A DNA stretch of 64,000 nucleotides from Pseudonocardia ammonioxydans (GTDB lineage: Bacteria > Actinomycetota > Actinomycetes > Mycobacteriales > Pseudonocardiaceae): contig NZ_FOUY01000020.1 of NCBI RefSeq assembly GCF_900115005.1, positions 62,001-126,000 on the forward strand. Direction: 5' to 3'. The position numbers were made by a program, and so were the translations under genes. This document shows positions 24,458-32,239 of the stretch, piece by piece (the first letter of the stretch is position 1; each line of letters starts with the position of its first letter). Under the pieces are notes generated by a model that was not told the origin of the DNA, did no database searches, and saw only the letters and a list, made by a program, of their open reading frames with translations.

Positions 24458-24496
24458 ACGAGCGGCCCGGACCCTGCACGGGTCCGGGCCGCTCGT
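24458..24496. terminator. strong bidirectional terminator hairpin
   Basis: A perfect 17-bp inverted repeat (24458-24474 and 24480-24496) with the 5-nt loop TGCAC. It lies between the convergent DksA-like and PfpI genes, 31 bp after one stop and 14 bp from the other. Confidence 0.85.
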
Positions 24497-24510
24497 CGTC
24501 CGTACGGCGG

Positions 24511-25089
24511 TTACGCCGTCGCGCCCTGCGGGTGCACCGGGTGCTTCCCCTCCGCGAACTCCTCGATGATCTTCGCGCAGAACGCGTCGAGGTCGTCGGG
24601 GTTGCGGCTGGTGACCAGCCCCTCGTCCGTGCAGACCTGCTCGTCGACGACGGTCGCGCCGGCGTTGCGCAGGTCGGTGCGGATGCTCGGGTACGACGTC
24701 ACGGTCCGGCCGCGGACGACGTCGGCCTCGACCAGCGTCCACGGGCCGTGGCAGATCGCGCCCACCGGCTTGCCCGCCGCGAAGAACGCCTGCACGAACC
24801 CGACGGCGTCGCCGTTCACCCGCAGGTTGTCCGGGTTGACGGTGCCACCGGGCAGCACCAGCGCGTCGTAGTCGTCGGCGGACACGTCGGCGACCGCCCG
24901 GTCCACCTCGAACTTCTCCGCCGGGTTGATGTCGGAGTTCATCGACTGGATCGGCTCGGTCGACAGCGACACCAGATCGACCCGCGCCCCGGCCCTGCGC
25001 AGTTCCTCGCGGGGCCGGGTCAGTTCGACCTGTTCGACGCCGTCGGCTGCCAGGATCGCGACCGTCCGGCCCTCGAGTGCGTTCGCCAT
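24511..25089 (-). CDS. DJ-1/PfpI family protein (YraA/general stress protein 18 type)
   Basis: A 192-residue class I glutamine amidotransferase-like protein: VAILAADGVEQVELTRP, DALVLPGGTVNPDNLR, the nucleophile elbow AICHGPWTLVEA with the catalytic Cys, and a C-terminal TSRNPDDLDAFCAKIIEEFAEG. The class repairs or degrades damaged proteins (protease/deglycase activity debated). ATG 25089 follows GGAGGG. It sits among stress genes and is probably part of that response. Confidence 0.93.
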   Translation of the reverse strand: MANALEGRTVAILAADGVEQVELTRPREELRRAGARVDLVSLSTEPIQSMNSDINPAEKFEVDRAVADVSADDYDALVLPGGTVNPDNLRVNGDAVGFVQAFFAAGKPVGAICHGPWTLVEADVVRGRTVTSYPSIRTDLRNAGATVVDEQVCTDEGLVTSRNPDDLDAFCAKIIEEFAEGKHPVHPQGATA

Positions 25090-25202
25090 CTCGGATCCCT
25101 CCGTTCTCGTGGATGCCGTCACCGGTGTTGTCCGGCTCTCTCGCCCGCTGCATTCCCCGCGACGCGGCGTCCAATCCCGCCGGCCGGCCCCGTCACGCCG
25201 CG

Positions 25203-25227
25203 GTGTGCCCGTGCCGCCACCGGGTAG
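25203..25227 (+). promoter_or_regulatory. SigF-like promoter
   Basis: GTGT (25203-25206), 15-nt spacer, GGGTAG (25222-25227), 39 nt before the ATG at 25267. One mismatch from the -35 GTTT. It is the third such element within 2.1 kb. Confidence 0.45.
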
Positions 25228-25266
25228 CCGCCGTGCGGACCCCGGCACCGATCGAGGAGGTAGGCG

Positions 25267-25623
25267 ATGAACACCGGCTCGCGGAGCACGGGATCGCGGA
25301 GCACGGGATCGCGGAGCACGGGATCGCGCAGCACCGGACAGGACAGGGCCGAGCGGGAGCGCCGCCGCGAGGGCTACCGCCAGGGCCTTCCCGACCACCA
25401 CGACCCCACGGCGGGTGTCGGGGGTGCGCCGCCAGCGCACAGCGCACTCACCCTGCGGGCGGTGCTCGCCGGGTTCGGCCTGGTCGTCGCCGTCGTCGGC
25501 GCCGTGCTGGCCGGGGCGGCCGGGATCACCTGGTTCGCCGTGGTGCTCGCGGTGATCGCGGTCGTCGCACTGGTCGATCTGGTCTGGATCCTCCACCGCA
25601 AGCGCCGCGGCGAACCGGGCTGA
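25267..25623 (+). CDS. small membrane protein, DUF6343-like
   Basis: A 118-residue protein. Residues 4-24 are four STGSR-type repeats, followed by a charged stretch (QDRAERERRREGYRQG). The C-terminal half starts with SALTLRAVLAGFGLVVAVVG, the DUF6343 hallmark as I recall it, with two transmembrane helices and an Arg/Lys-rich tail. ATG 25267 has an ideal GAGGAGGTAGGCG leader, and a SigF-like promoter is upstream. Function unknown. Confidence 0.75.
   Translation: MNTGSRSTGSRSTGSRSTGSRSTGQDRAERERRREGYRQGLPDHHDPTAGVGGAPPAHSALTLRAVLAGFGLVVAVVGAVLAGAAGITWFAVVLAVIAVVALVDLVWILHRKRRGEPG
25276..25335 (+). repeat. 15-bp in-frame tandem repeat (4 units)
   Basis: Four 15-bp units, GG(A/C)TCGCGGAGCACG, at 25276, 25291, 25306 and 25321, encoding Ser-Arg-Ser-Thr-Gly repeats at the start of the small membrane protein. 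The two central units are identical. Same unit length as the array in the permease at 4546-4710, but a different sequence. Confidence 0.9.
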
Positions 25624-25659
25624 TCCGTCGCCGTCGTCGCGGGTCGGGTAGCCTCCCCT

Positions 25660-25672
25660 CTGAGTAGCTCAG
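25660..25672. promoter_or_regulatory. short palindrome upstream of hxlR-like gene
   Basis: CTGAG-TAG-CTCAG, 44 bp before the HxlR start codon at 25717. A plausible autoregulatory operator; no other function is evident in this 93-bp gap. Confidence 0.35.
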
Positions 25673-25716
25673 CGATACCCAGACCAGCGCTAGTCAGGCC
25701 CACCGGGGAGCAGAAG

Positions 25717-26229
25717 ATGGACGCACGGGAGGCCGCCGCGGCCCAGGTCTGCTCCGTCGCGCGCACCGCCGCGGTGCTGTCCGACCCGTGGACCGTGCTC
25801 GTCGTGCGCGACCTCGGCCGCGGCGTGCACCGGTTCGACGACCTCGTCCGCGGCCTCGGCGTGGCCCGGACCGTGCTCAGCCGCCGGCTGGCCACACTGG
25901 CCGAGGCCGGCGTCGTCGAACGGGTGGACTACCGCGAGCCCGGCTCCCGGACCCGGGCCGAGTACCGGCTCACCCGGCGCGGCCGGGACCTGGGTGTCGT
26001 CGTCGCGGCGCTGATGGACTTCGGTGACCGGCACCTCGCCGACCCCGCGGGGCCGCCGGTGCTCCGCGTGCACGAGGACTGCGGGGCACCGGTCCGGCTG
26101 GTCAGTGTCTGCGCCGACGGGCACCGGCTCGGCGCCGGGGACCGCGTGCTGCTCCGGCCGGGGCCCGGTGCCCCGGCCCGTGACCCCGACCTCGATCCCG
26201 GCCCCAACCCCGATCAGGAGCAGCGATGA
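25717..26229 (+). CDS. HxlR family transcriptional regulator
   Basis: A 170-residue winged-helix regulator. The N-terminal Cys of redox-sensing members is present (AAQVCSVARTAAVL), followed by DPWTVLVVRDLGRGVHRFDDLVRGLGVARTVLSRRLATLAEAG (DNA-binding helices) and the wing (YREPGSRTRAEYRLTRRG). Residues after 110 hold two more Cys, then an Asp/Pro-rich tail. The ATG follows GGGGAG. Its stop overlaps the thioesterase start, so it probably regulates that gene and itself. Confidence 0.9.
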   Translation: MDAREAAAAQVCSVARTAAVLSDPWTVLVVRDLGRGVHRFDDLVRGLGVARTVLSRRLATLAEAGVVERVDYREPGSRTRAEYRLTRRGRDLGVVVAALMDFGDRHLADPAGPPVLRVHEDCGAPVRLVSVCADGHRLGAGDRVLLRPGPGAPARDPDLDPGPNPDQEQR

Positions 26230-26726
26230 CCGCCGAGACCAGCACCCGCCGCCGCGAGCACGAGTGGTCCGACCCGCGGGAGCTGGCCGCCGCGGCCACC
26301 GGCCTCGACGGGCTGGAGTTCCTGCAGCGGATCACCGACGGCCGCCTCCCCGGCGCCCCGATCGGCAGCCTGGTCGGCTTCCGCCCGGTGTCCGCGGAAC
26401 GCGGCACGGTCGTGTTCGAGTTCGAGCCGGGCGAGCACCAGTACAACCCGATCGGCTCCGTGCACGGCGGCGTCTACGCGACGCTGCTCGACTCGGCGTG
26501 CGGCTGCGCGGTGCACTCCACGCTGCCGGCCGGGACCGGCTACACCAGCCTCGACCTGTCGGTGCGGTTCCTGCGCCCGATCACCGTCGACACCGGCACG
26601 GTCACCTGCACCGGGCACGTCGTGCACGCGGGCCGGCGCACCGCGCTGGCGCGGGCCGAGCTGACCGACGCGGCCGGGAAGCTGCTCGGCGAGGCCACCT
26701 CGAGCTGCATGATCCTGCCCGGCTGA
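26226..26726 (+). CDS. PaaI-type hotdog-fold thioesterase
   Basis: A 166-residue single-hotdog protein. The active-site segment NPIGSVHGGVYATLLDSACGCA carries the HGG motif and the Asp on the central helix; TGYTSLDLSVRFLRPI is the tetramer interface strand. It hydrolyses aryl- or acyl-CoA thioesters. ATG 26226 overlaps the HxlR stop by 4 bp. HxlR/thioesterase pairs usually respond to aromatic compounds, but nothing here identifies the substrate. Confidence 0.9.
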   Translation: MTAETSTRRREHEWSDPRELAAAATGLDGLEFLQRITDGRLPGAPIGSLVGFRPVSAERGTVVFEFEPGEHQYNPIGSVHGGVYATLLDSACGCAVHSTLPAGTGYTSLDLSVRFLRPITVDTGTVTCTGHVVHAGRRTALARAELTDAAGKLLGEATSSCMILPG

Positions 26727-26739
26727 GGCTCGGCCTCAG
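26723..26739. terminator. small hairpin spanning two convergent stop codons
   Basis: CTGAGGC-TCG-GCCTCAG, a perfect 7-bp inverted repeat that includes the thioesterase TGA and the TGA of the convergent gene. Probably a weak bidirectional terminator. Confidence 0.5.
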
Positions 26740-27296
26740 TCGTCCCGCGCGGCCGGTGAACCCGCCACCCGCTCGGCCGCGTCGACACAGCTCGCGGCGC
26801 GGACGACGGCCGGTGCGCCGGCGTCGATGCCGTAGAGCTGCGGGCCGGGCAGGTCCGGGGTGAGCGCGCGGGCGTCGTCGGTGACGGCGGCGAAGCCCTG
26901 GCGGCCGTAGGCCCAGACCGCCCGGTCGCTGTCGGCCCCGGTCAGGTCGTCGCCGGTCACCCGGGCGGCCAGCAGGACGTGCGCGCCGTCGGTGACGGCG
27001 TAACGCTCGTCGGCGGCCACGGTGTCCGCGGGCAGCGCGCCGGCGAGCGCGTCGAAGTCGGTGGCCCGGGCCGCGGTGCAGGAGGCGAGCGCGGCGCGCG
27101 GGTCGTCGGCGGCGAGGCGGGCGAACCGCTGCGCGGACGTGGCGGCGCCGTCGAGCTCCTTGCCCGCCTCCGCCTCGGCCGGGCCGACGAGCGCCCCGAG
27201 CCCGACGACCACGGCGCTCAGCACCGCCGCGCCCGCCAGGACGACCCCCACACACCAGGCCACGGTCCGCAGGACCAGGGACCGGGGTGCGCGCAT
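26736..27296 (-). CDS. exported or membrane-anchored hypothetical protein
   Basis: A 186-residue protein with an N-terminal Arg-rich start and one transmembrane helix (~10-35, LVLRTVAWCVGVVLAGAAVLS), then an Ala/Asp-rich extracytoplasmic domain containing two Cys that could form a disulfide (LASCTAARA, RAASCVDAAE). This resembles Mce-associated or anchored single-helix actinobacterial proteins, but I do not recognise a family. ATG 27296 is chosen because it places the helix at the N-terminus; upstream ATGs in frame are less natural. Confidence 0.6.
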   Translation of the reverse strand: MRAPRSLVLRTVAWCVGVVLAGAAVLSAVVVGLGALVGPAEAEAGKELDGAATSAQRFARLAADDPRAALASCTAARATDFDALAGALPADTVAADERYAVTDGAHVLLAARVTGDDLTGADSDRAVWAYGRQGFAAVTDDARALTPDLPGPQLYGIDAGAPAVVRAASCVDAAERVAGSPAARDD

Positions 27297-27358
27297 GCCG
27301 TCGACGGTAGCGGCGTCGCGGGCCCTCGGCCGCACGATCATGCGGTCGTGCACGATTT

Positions 27359-27703
27359 TCACCCCGCCCGCTCAGCGGAGGGATGCGGAGGCGCGTGGTC
27401 GTGACCGGCCGCCCGCCCGGCGAGCCGCGTCGCGCGGGTGCCCACCTCGCCGTCGCCGATCCGGCCGGCACCGACCAGGACCTCCTCCAGCACGGCGAGC
27501 CAGCAGGCGTAGTACGCGCGTGCGGGGTCGACGGAGATCCGGGCGATCAGCCGCTCCCGGAACTCGTCCCAGGTGATCCGGCCGCTCTCGGCCAGCGCCA
27601 CCGCCATCCCGAACGCACGGCCCTCCCACGGTGCGGCGAAGACCAGCTCACCGTTCGCCCGCGGCGGGGCTCCCGGCCCGGTCGTGTCCGTCGTGATGCT
27701 CAC
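27359..27703 (-). CDS. nitrile hydratase accessory (cobalt-insertion/activator) protein
   Basis: A 114-residue protein resembling the N-terminal half of nitrile hydratase beta: FAAPWEGRAFGMAVALAESG, ITWDEFRERLIARI, YYACWLAVLEEVL. Proteins of this type (P14K/NhlE-like) form a complex with the alpha subunit, oxidise its cysteines and deliver cobalt by subunit exchange. The C-terminus ends in a His-containing tail (HDHAPPHPS) that could bind metal. The GTG at 27703 overlaps the alpha stop. The order beta-alpha-accessory is that of cobalt-type enzymes. Confidence 0.88.
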   Translation of the reverse strand: MSITTDTTGPGAPPRANGELVFAAPWEGRAFGMAVALAESGRITWDEFRERLIARISVDPARAYYACWLAVLEEVLVGAGRIGDGEVGTRATRLAGRAAGHDHAPPHPSAERAG

Positions 27704-28293
27704 CGGGCGGCCACCTCCGCCACGCCGACGATCGCGTCCCGGGTGACGAGCGCGGCGAGCTCCTCGGCGGGCAGCCCGGCGGTGCCGGCGGGCCGGCGCG
27801 GCAGCGTCAGGTAGCGGACCTCGGCCGAGGAGTCCCACACCTCGATCCGGCGTTCCCGCGGGACGTCGAGGCCCATCTCGGCGAGCACCGTCCGCGGTTC
27901 GCGCACCACCCGGGCCCGGTAGGCCGGGTCCTTGTACCAGCTCGGGGGCAGGCCGAGCACCGGCCACGGGTAACAGGAGCACAGCGTGCAGACCACGACG
28001 TGGTGCACGTCGGCGGTCTGCTCCAGCACCACCATGTGCTCGCCCTGCGGCCCGGTGAACCCGAGCGAGGCGATCGCGGCGGTGCCGTCGTACAGCAGCC
28101 ACGCGCGATATCCGGGGTCGGTCCAGGCGCGTGCGACGACGGTCGCGCCGTTGAGCGGCCCGACGTCCTGCTCGTAGGTGCGGACGAACCCGTCCAGCAC
28201 GGCGCGGTCGACCAGCCCGCGCTCGACGAGCAGCTCCTCGAGCGCCTCGGTGCGCAGCGACGGGCCGGGGGGCCCGGCGGGGTCCGGGGTCAT
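27700..28293 (-). CDS. nthA: nitrile hydratase alpha subunit, cobalt type
   Basis: A 197-residue alpha subunit. The metal site VCTLCSCYPWPVLGLPP holds Cys102, Cys105, Ser106 and Cys107; Thr between the first two Cys marks the cobalt class (iron enzymes have Ser). SWYKDPAYRARVVREPRTVL and IEVWDSSAEVRYL are family landmarks. With beta it hydrates nitriles to amides in the cytoplasm. The YPWPVLGLPP context is closer to nitrile hydratase than to thiocyanate hydrolase gamma, though the latter cannot be fully excluded. ATG 28293 overlaps the beta stop by 4 bp. Confidence 0.93.
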   Translation of the reverse strand: MTPDPAGPPGPSLRTEALEELLVERGLVDRAVLDGFVRTYEQDVGPLNGATVVARAWTDPGYRAWLLYDGTAAIASLGFTGPQGEHMVVLEQTADVHHVVVCTLCSCYPWPVLGLPPSWYKDPAYRARVVREPRTVLAEMGLDVPRERRIEVWDSSAEVRYLTLPRRPAGTAGLPAEELAALVTRDAIVGVAEVAAR

Positions 28294-28958
28294 CGCGGCT
28301 CCAAGTGGGACTCGAACAGGTCGGCGTGCACGGTGGCGTCCTCGGCACCGTCGCCCCACAGCTCCCGGGCCGCGAACGCGACGCCGTAGACGTGCTGCGG
28401 GTGCTCCCCCGCGAACACGGCGTGCGTGTCCGGCAGGACGTGCGGCGGCCGGACGGCGGTGACGACACCGGCCCGGCCACGCAGGTACCGGGGCAGCTTC
28501 GCGGCCGGGGCGGGGGCCTCGGCGAGCGGGCGGACCGGGTCGCCGGTGGCGAACCGCGGCGCTCGCGCGAGGCGACGCAGGGATCCGGGTGCGGTCGGGG
28601 CGTAGTCGGGCCGGGCGGGCTCGGGCACCGGCGGCTCGGCGAGCTCCTCGCCGCGCAACCGCCGTGCCCGCGCCTGCACCGCGCCGGGTGCCAGGACCGC
28701 CGAGTCGGTGAGCATCTGCTCGGCGGCGTGCAGCCAGCGGCCGTAGTAGCCGTCGTCGAGGTAGGCGGAGCGGTCCAGCCGGGACAGCGCGTAGCGGAAC
28801 GCGTCGAGGTTCCGCCCGGAGACCCGTCCCATCGTCAGGACCGTCAGCGCGAACGCCCGGCCCTCCCACCGCTGCCCGAAGGGCGGTTCGGGCTCGACGT
28901 CACCCGGCGCGACGACCGGCCCCCAGCCGGCTGTCCCGCCGAGGTCGGCGGTGTCCAT
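28290..28958 (-). CDS. nthB: nitrile hydratase beta subunit
   Basis: A 222-residue beta subunit. The N-terminal helical domain (FGQRWEGRAFALTVLTMGR, LDDGYYGRWLHAAEQML) is followed by a Pro-rich linker (~110-135) and the C-terminal SH3-like barrel (RFATGDPVRPL, LPRYLRGRAGVVTAV, VYGVAFAARELWGD). Its ATG directly abuts the stop of the upstream flavoprotein (TGA-ATG at 28961-28956), so the hydratase is read as part of the nitrilase-cluster operon. Confidence 0.92.
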   Translation of the reverse strand: MDTADLGGTAGWGPVVAPGDVEPEPPFGQRWEGRAFALTVLTMGRVSGRNLDAFRYALSRLDRSAYLDDGYYGRWLHAAEQMLTDSAVLAPGAVQARARRLRGEELAEPPVPEPARPDYAPTAPGSLRRLARAPRFATGDPVRPLAEAPAPAAKLPRYLRGRAGVVTAVRPPHVLPDTHAVFAGEHPQHVYGVAFAARELWGDGAEDATVHADLFESHLEPR

Positions 28959-30257
28959 TCAGGCCCCCAGCGCGAGCACGTCGCAGACGTCGCCACGGCC
29001 GCCGGTGGAGGTGATCCCGCGCCGCGAGCGGATCCGCTCGCCGAGGAACTCCGCATCGGCGCCCACCCCGGAGAAGCGCCCGGAACCCCAGGTCCACTGC
29101 CAGGGGAGGCCGAGGAAGAACAGCCCCGGCGTCCCAGTGACGCCCCGCCGGTGGCTCGGCGTGCCGCGCCCGGTGAACACCGGGACGTCCACCCACGACC
29201 AGTCCGGCCGGAACCCGGCGCACCACACGACGGAGGTGATCCCGGTCGAGGCCAGCACGAGCTCAGTGGGCTCGCTCTCCGGGCGCCACACCGGGGAGTA
29301 GCGCTCCTCGACCGGCGCGTCGATCCCCCGCGACGCGACGAACCCGTCGATCGTGTCCTTGATGGACTCGCTGACCTCGTCCGCGTGGTCCAGCGACGCG
29401 GCCAGACCGGGCCGCAGGTGCAGCGTCCCCGCGCGGTGGTCGACGAGCGCGCCGTGCAGCCGCATCCCCTCCGTGGCGAAGCGGCGCAGGTCGATGTCCC
29501 GGCCGCCGTCGCGACCGGTCACGTAGTGGTTGGCCTGCGCGCGGACGGCCTCGCGGCGCGGATGCCGGGTGACCGGCATCCGGTAGTAGCCCATCTCGTC
29601 GAGCCAGTCGGTGACGTCGCGTCCCCGGTAGAACCGGGCCACGCGCGGCGCGTTCCCGACGACGAGATGTACCTGCCTGCCCTCGAGGTGCAGGTCCTCG
29701 GCGATCTGGGCCCCGGACTGGCCGGAGCCGACGACCAGTACCTCGCCCGGGGGCAGCTGCCCGCCGTTGCGGTAGTCCTGCGACTGGACCTGGGTGATCG
29801 ACGGCGGCAGCGGCTCGGACAGGGTCGGCGTGACCGGGGTGTGATAGCCGCCGGTGGCGACGACGACCTGGTCGGCCGTGCAGGTACCGGCCGAGGTCTC
29901 CAGCCGGAACGTGCCGTGCTCGTCGCGCGAGACCCGGGTGACGGACACGCCCTCCCGCAGCGGCGGGTCGACGAACGCCCGGTAGGCCTCCAGGTAGTCG
30001 ACGATCTCGCTGCGGACCATGAACCCGTGCGGGTCCGGGCCCGCGTACGGGAAGTCCGGCAGGTCGCACTGCCAGTTCGGGGTGACCAGGCAGAACGTGT
30101 CCCAGCGGTGCCGTTTCCAGGAGGACGCGACCACGTCGCGCTCCAGGACGAGATGGTCGATCCCGCGCACGTCCAGGCAGCGGCTCATCGACAGGCCGGC
30201 CTGGCCACCGCCGACGACGATCACCGCCCGGTGCTCCCCGTCCAGATCGGACGTCAT
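28959..30257 (-). CDS. nitH: MSMEG_0569 family flavin-dependent oxidoreductase (NitH)
   Basis: A 432-residue two-dinucleotide-binding flavoprotein of the YUCCA/BVMO-like class. The FAD site is VIVVGGGQAGLSMSRCL, with the family WDTFCLVTPNWQCDLPDFPY; the NADPH site is VLVVGSGQSGAQIAEDL; the C-terminus has GLPWQWTWGSGRFSGVG. This is the flavoprotein that accompanies MSMEG_0565-0572/Nit1C clusters, needed for growth on cyanide as nitrogen source in the studied Pseudomonas. The exact reaction is not established. ATG 30257 has GGAGGAGGT. It is divergent from the rest of the cluster. Confidence 0.88.
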   Translation of the reverse strand: MTSDLDGEHRAVIVVGGGQAGLSMSRCLDVRGIDHLVLERDVVASSWKRHRWDTFCLVTPNWQCDLPDFPYAGPDPHGFMVRSEIVDYLEAYRAFVDPPLREGVSVTRVSRDEHGTFRLETSAGTCTADQVVVATGGYHTPVTPTLSEPLPPSITQVQSQDYRNGGQLPPGEVLVVGSGQSGAQIAEDLHLEGRQVHLVVGNAPRVARFYRGRDVTDWLDEMGYYRMPVTRHPRREAVRAQANHYVTGRDGGRDIDLRRFATEGMRLHGALVDHRAGTLHLRPGLAASLDHADEVSESIKDTIDGFVASRGIDAPVEERYSPVWRPESEPTELVLASTGITSVVWCAGFRPDWSWVDVPVFTGRGTPSHRRGVTGTPGLFFLGLPWQWTWGSGRFSGVGADAEFLGERIRSRRGITSTGGRGDVCDVLALGA

Positions 30258-30476
30258 CGGACCTCCTCCACTCGTGTGTTGGGCGGTCCACACTCGACCC
30301 GCGAGATTGCGGAACCGTGTCGTCCGGACGACCGGAATGTTGCCTCGTGTTACGCAACGAAACGTTCACAACTCCCCCATTCGGAATTGCTTCCGCAGTC
30401 CGCACGAAACGGTTCCGAAACGCGGCGCTGATGTCGTGTGGCCCGTCGAAACCGGACCATCACGAGGAGTCGCACC
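30258..30476. promoter_or_regulatory. divergent promoter region of the nitrilase/nitrile hydratase cluster
   Basis: 219 bp, less GC-rich than its flanks. It contains GTTAC-N5-GAAAC (30349-30363) and GAAAC-N6-GAAAC (30406-30421). The GTnAC and GAAAC pieces are half-sites of the actinobacterial nitrogen regulator GlnR, but the first spacing is one base short. Control by nitrogen limitation is a fair guess and would suit the genes on both sides. Confidence 0.4.
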
Positions 30477-30995
30477 ATGACCAGCGCCGAGCTGACCGAC
30501 ATCGAGAAGAAGAGCCTGGAGGAGATCCCGCACCCCTCGCTGCCCGCGGGGTCGAGCATCTACGGCGGCACCAAGGTCTTCCCCGATCTGCAGGCCGAGA
30601 ACGGCGAGGCCTACTTCACGCTGGTCCACGGGATCGCGCACGAGTCCTCGGTCAGTTTCGTGGCGGTCCTGCAGGCGACCCGGGCCCTGCGCAAGGGCTT
30701 CGAGTCGGCGATGTACTTCTACGGCCCCGGCTCGCTGAACTGCCTGGCCACCCGCGGGTTCCCGACCACCGGAACGTCCGCCTTCCCGGGCGAGCACAAC
30801 ATCAACGACCAGCTCGCGACGTTCATGGGCGAAGGCGGAAAGGTCTTCTGCTGCCGGTTCGGGCTGTCATTGCACGGCGCCCGCGAGGAGGACCTCATCT
30901 CCGGCGTCATCCCGACGCACCCGCTCGACGTCCAGGACGCGCTCATCCACTACGCCCGCAAGGGCGCGATCATCAACTCGACCTACCAGCTCTGA
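30477..30995 (+). CDS. nitB: MSMEG_0572/Sll0783 family nitrogen starvation response protein (NitB)
   Basis: A 172-residue soluble protein. Landmarks are IYGGTKVFPDLQAENGEAYFTLVHGIAHESSVSF, KGFESAMYFYGPGSLN, MGEGGKVFCCRFGLSLHG and the C-terminal INSTYQL. The cyanobacterial homologue Sll0783 is strongly induced by nitrogen starvation; the family is the first gene of the Nit1C set. Molecular function unknown. ATG 30477 follows GAGGAG. The large hairpin at 31000-31043 separates it from the next gene, which would allow a different expression level. Confidence 0.9.
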   Translation: MTSAELTDIEKKSLEEIPHPSLPAGSSIYGGTKVFPDLQAENGEAYFTLVHGIAHESSVSFVAVLQATRALRKGFESAMYFYGPGSLNCLATRGFPTTGTSAFPGEHNINDQLATFMGEGGKVFCCRFGLSLHGAREEDLISGVIPTHPLDVQDALIHYARKGAIINSTYQL

Positions 30996-30999
30996 GCGC

Positions 31000-31043
31000 C
31001 CGTGAGTGGTTATCGCGGTCCTGACCGCGATAACCACTCACGG
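31000..31043. repeat. perfect 21-bp inverted repeat between nitB and the radical SAM gene
   Basis: Arms at 31000-31020 and 31023-31043 are exact reverse complements around the dinucleotide CT; each arm contains GTGAGTGGTTATCGCGGTC. In RNA it gives a very stable hairpin four bases after the nitB stop. No T-run follows. It could be a partial terminator or a 3' stabiliser that raises nitB mRNA over the rest of the operon, or a copy of a dispersed palindromic repeat. The following RBS (AGGAGG at 31047) is outside the stem. Confidence 0.9.
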
Positions 31044-31060
31044 CCCAGGAGGTCCGCCGT

Positions 31061-32236
31061 ATGTCCGCTCCCTCCCCCGATCCCACCGACCTCGCCGAGC
31101 TCACCGAGCTCGGGCTGCAGGCCCGCGCCGAGATGGCCGTCCGCGGTGTGGCGCTCGATCCCGGCACCCCGCCGGGCCGCGGCTCCGGCACGGTCACCGA
31201 GCTCGGCTCCGTGATCCCGCTGCGCCGCCCCGGCGGCGCCGGCCCGTCGGCCGACGGTCACGTGCTCGTCGACGGTCTGAGGACCACCGTCCCGATCGTC
31301 GCCGACTCCCCGTTCCGGCTCCGCGACGGGCGCCTGGTCCGCAGCGAGCCCGGCGGCGGGGTGACCGACATGGGCGTCGCCGTCGACACCGTCGCGCGGC
31401 CCGCGTTCTACGACCTGACCACCGCCGACGGCGTCTCCTACGAGCAGATCGCCCGGCTGCACGGCAACGACGTGCTCGCCTCCACCGTCGTCCAGACGTG
31501 CGTGCGCTACGGCGAGTCCGACCGCTGCCGGTTCTGCGCGATCGAGCAGTCGCTGCGCTCCGGCGCCACCACCGCGGTGAAGACCCCCGCCCAGCTCGCC
31601 GAGGTCGCCGAGGCCGCGGTCCGGCTCGACGGGGTGCGCCAGATGGTGCTGACGACCGGCACGTCGAACGGCCGCGACCGCGGCGCCCGGCACCTGGTCC
31701 GCTGCGTGCGCGCGATCAGGGCCGCGGTGCCGGGCCTGCCCGTGCAGGTGCAGTGCGAACCGCCCGCGCCCGAGGACATCGCCGTGCTCACGGACCTGAG
31801 GGCGGCCGGCGCGGACGCGATCGGCATCCACGTCGAGTCGCTCGACGACGACGTCCGCCGGCGCTGGATGCCCGGCAAGGCGACCGTCCCGCTGTCGCAG
31901 TACCGCGCGGCATGGGACGAGGCGGTGCGGGTGTTCGGCCCGGACGCCGTGTCCACCTACCTGATCGTCGGGCTCGGCGAGGACCCGGACGAGCTCGTCG
32001 CCGGGGCCGCCGAGCTGATCGCGCGCGGTGTCTACCCGTTCGTCGTCCCCTACCGCCCGATCCCCGGCACCCTCGCGTTCGACGACGGCGTGCCCGGCCC
32101 CGATCCCGCGCTGCTCGCCGAGGTGACCGCCCGGGTCGCGGCCGAGCTGCGGGCGTCCGGGATGCGCGGCGCCGACCAGGCCGCGGGCTGCGCGGCCTGC
32201 GGGGCGTGCAGTGCCCTGTCGGCGGCGGGGGGCTGA
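31061..32236 (+). CDS. nitD: MSMEG_0568 family radical SAM protein (NitD)
   Basis: A 391-residue radical SAM protein. The cluster-binding cysteines are spaced C-x8-C-x2-C (Cys147, Cys156, Cys159 in CVRYGESDRCRFCAIEQ), the variant seen in this family rather than CxxxCxxC. Then come TTGTSNGRDRGA and LIVGLGEDPDELVAG, and a Cys-rich C-terminus (GCAACGACS) that may hold a second iron-sulfur cluster. It is a constant member of Nit1C clusters; its substrate is unknown. ATG 31061 follows AGGAGG. Confidence 0.9.
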   Translation: MSAPSPDPTDLAELTELGLQARAEMAVRGVALDPGTPPGRGSGTVTELGSVIPLRRPGGAGPSADGHVLVDGLRTTVPIVADSPFRLRDGRLVRSEPGGGVTDMGVAVDTVARPAFYDLTTADGVSYEQIARLHGNDVLASTVVQTCVRYGESDRCRFCAIEQSLRSGATTAVKTPAQLAEVAEAAVRLDGVRQMVLTTGTSNGRDRGARHLVRCVRAIRAAVPGLPVQVQCEPPAPEDIAVLTDLRAAGADAIGIHVESLDDDVRRRWMPGKATVPLSQYRAAWDEAVRVFGPDAVSTYLIVGLGEDPDELVAGAAELIARGVYPFVVPYRPIPGTLAFDDGVPGPDPALLAEVTARVAAELRASGMRGADQAAGCAACGACSALSAAGG

Positions 32237-32239
32237 GGC

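Noticed and set aside
27700..28293. Thiocyanate hydrolase gamma subunit as alternative for the alpha gene
   Set aside because: The beta subunit is one fused protein and the order beta-alpha-accessory matches cobalt nitrile hydratase; thiocyanate hydrolase would have separate alpha and beta genes. Not completely excluded.
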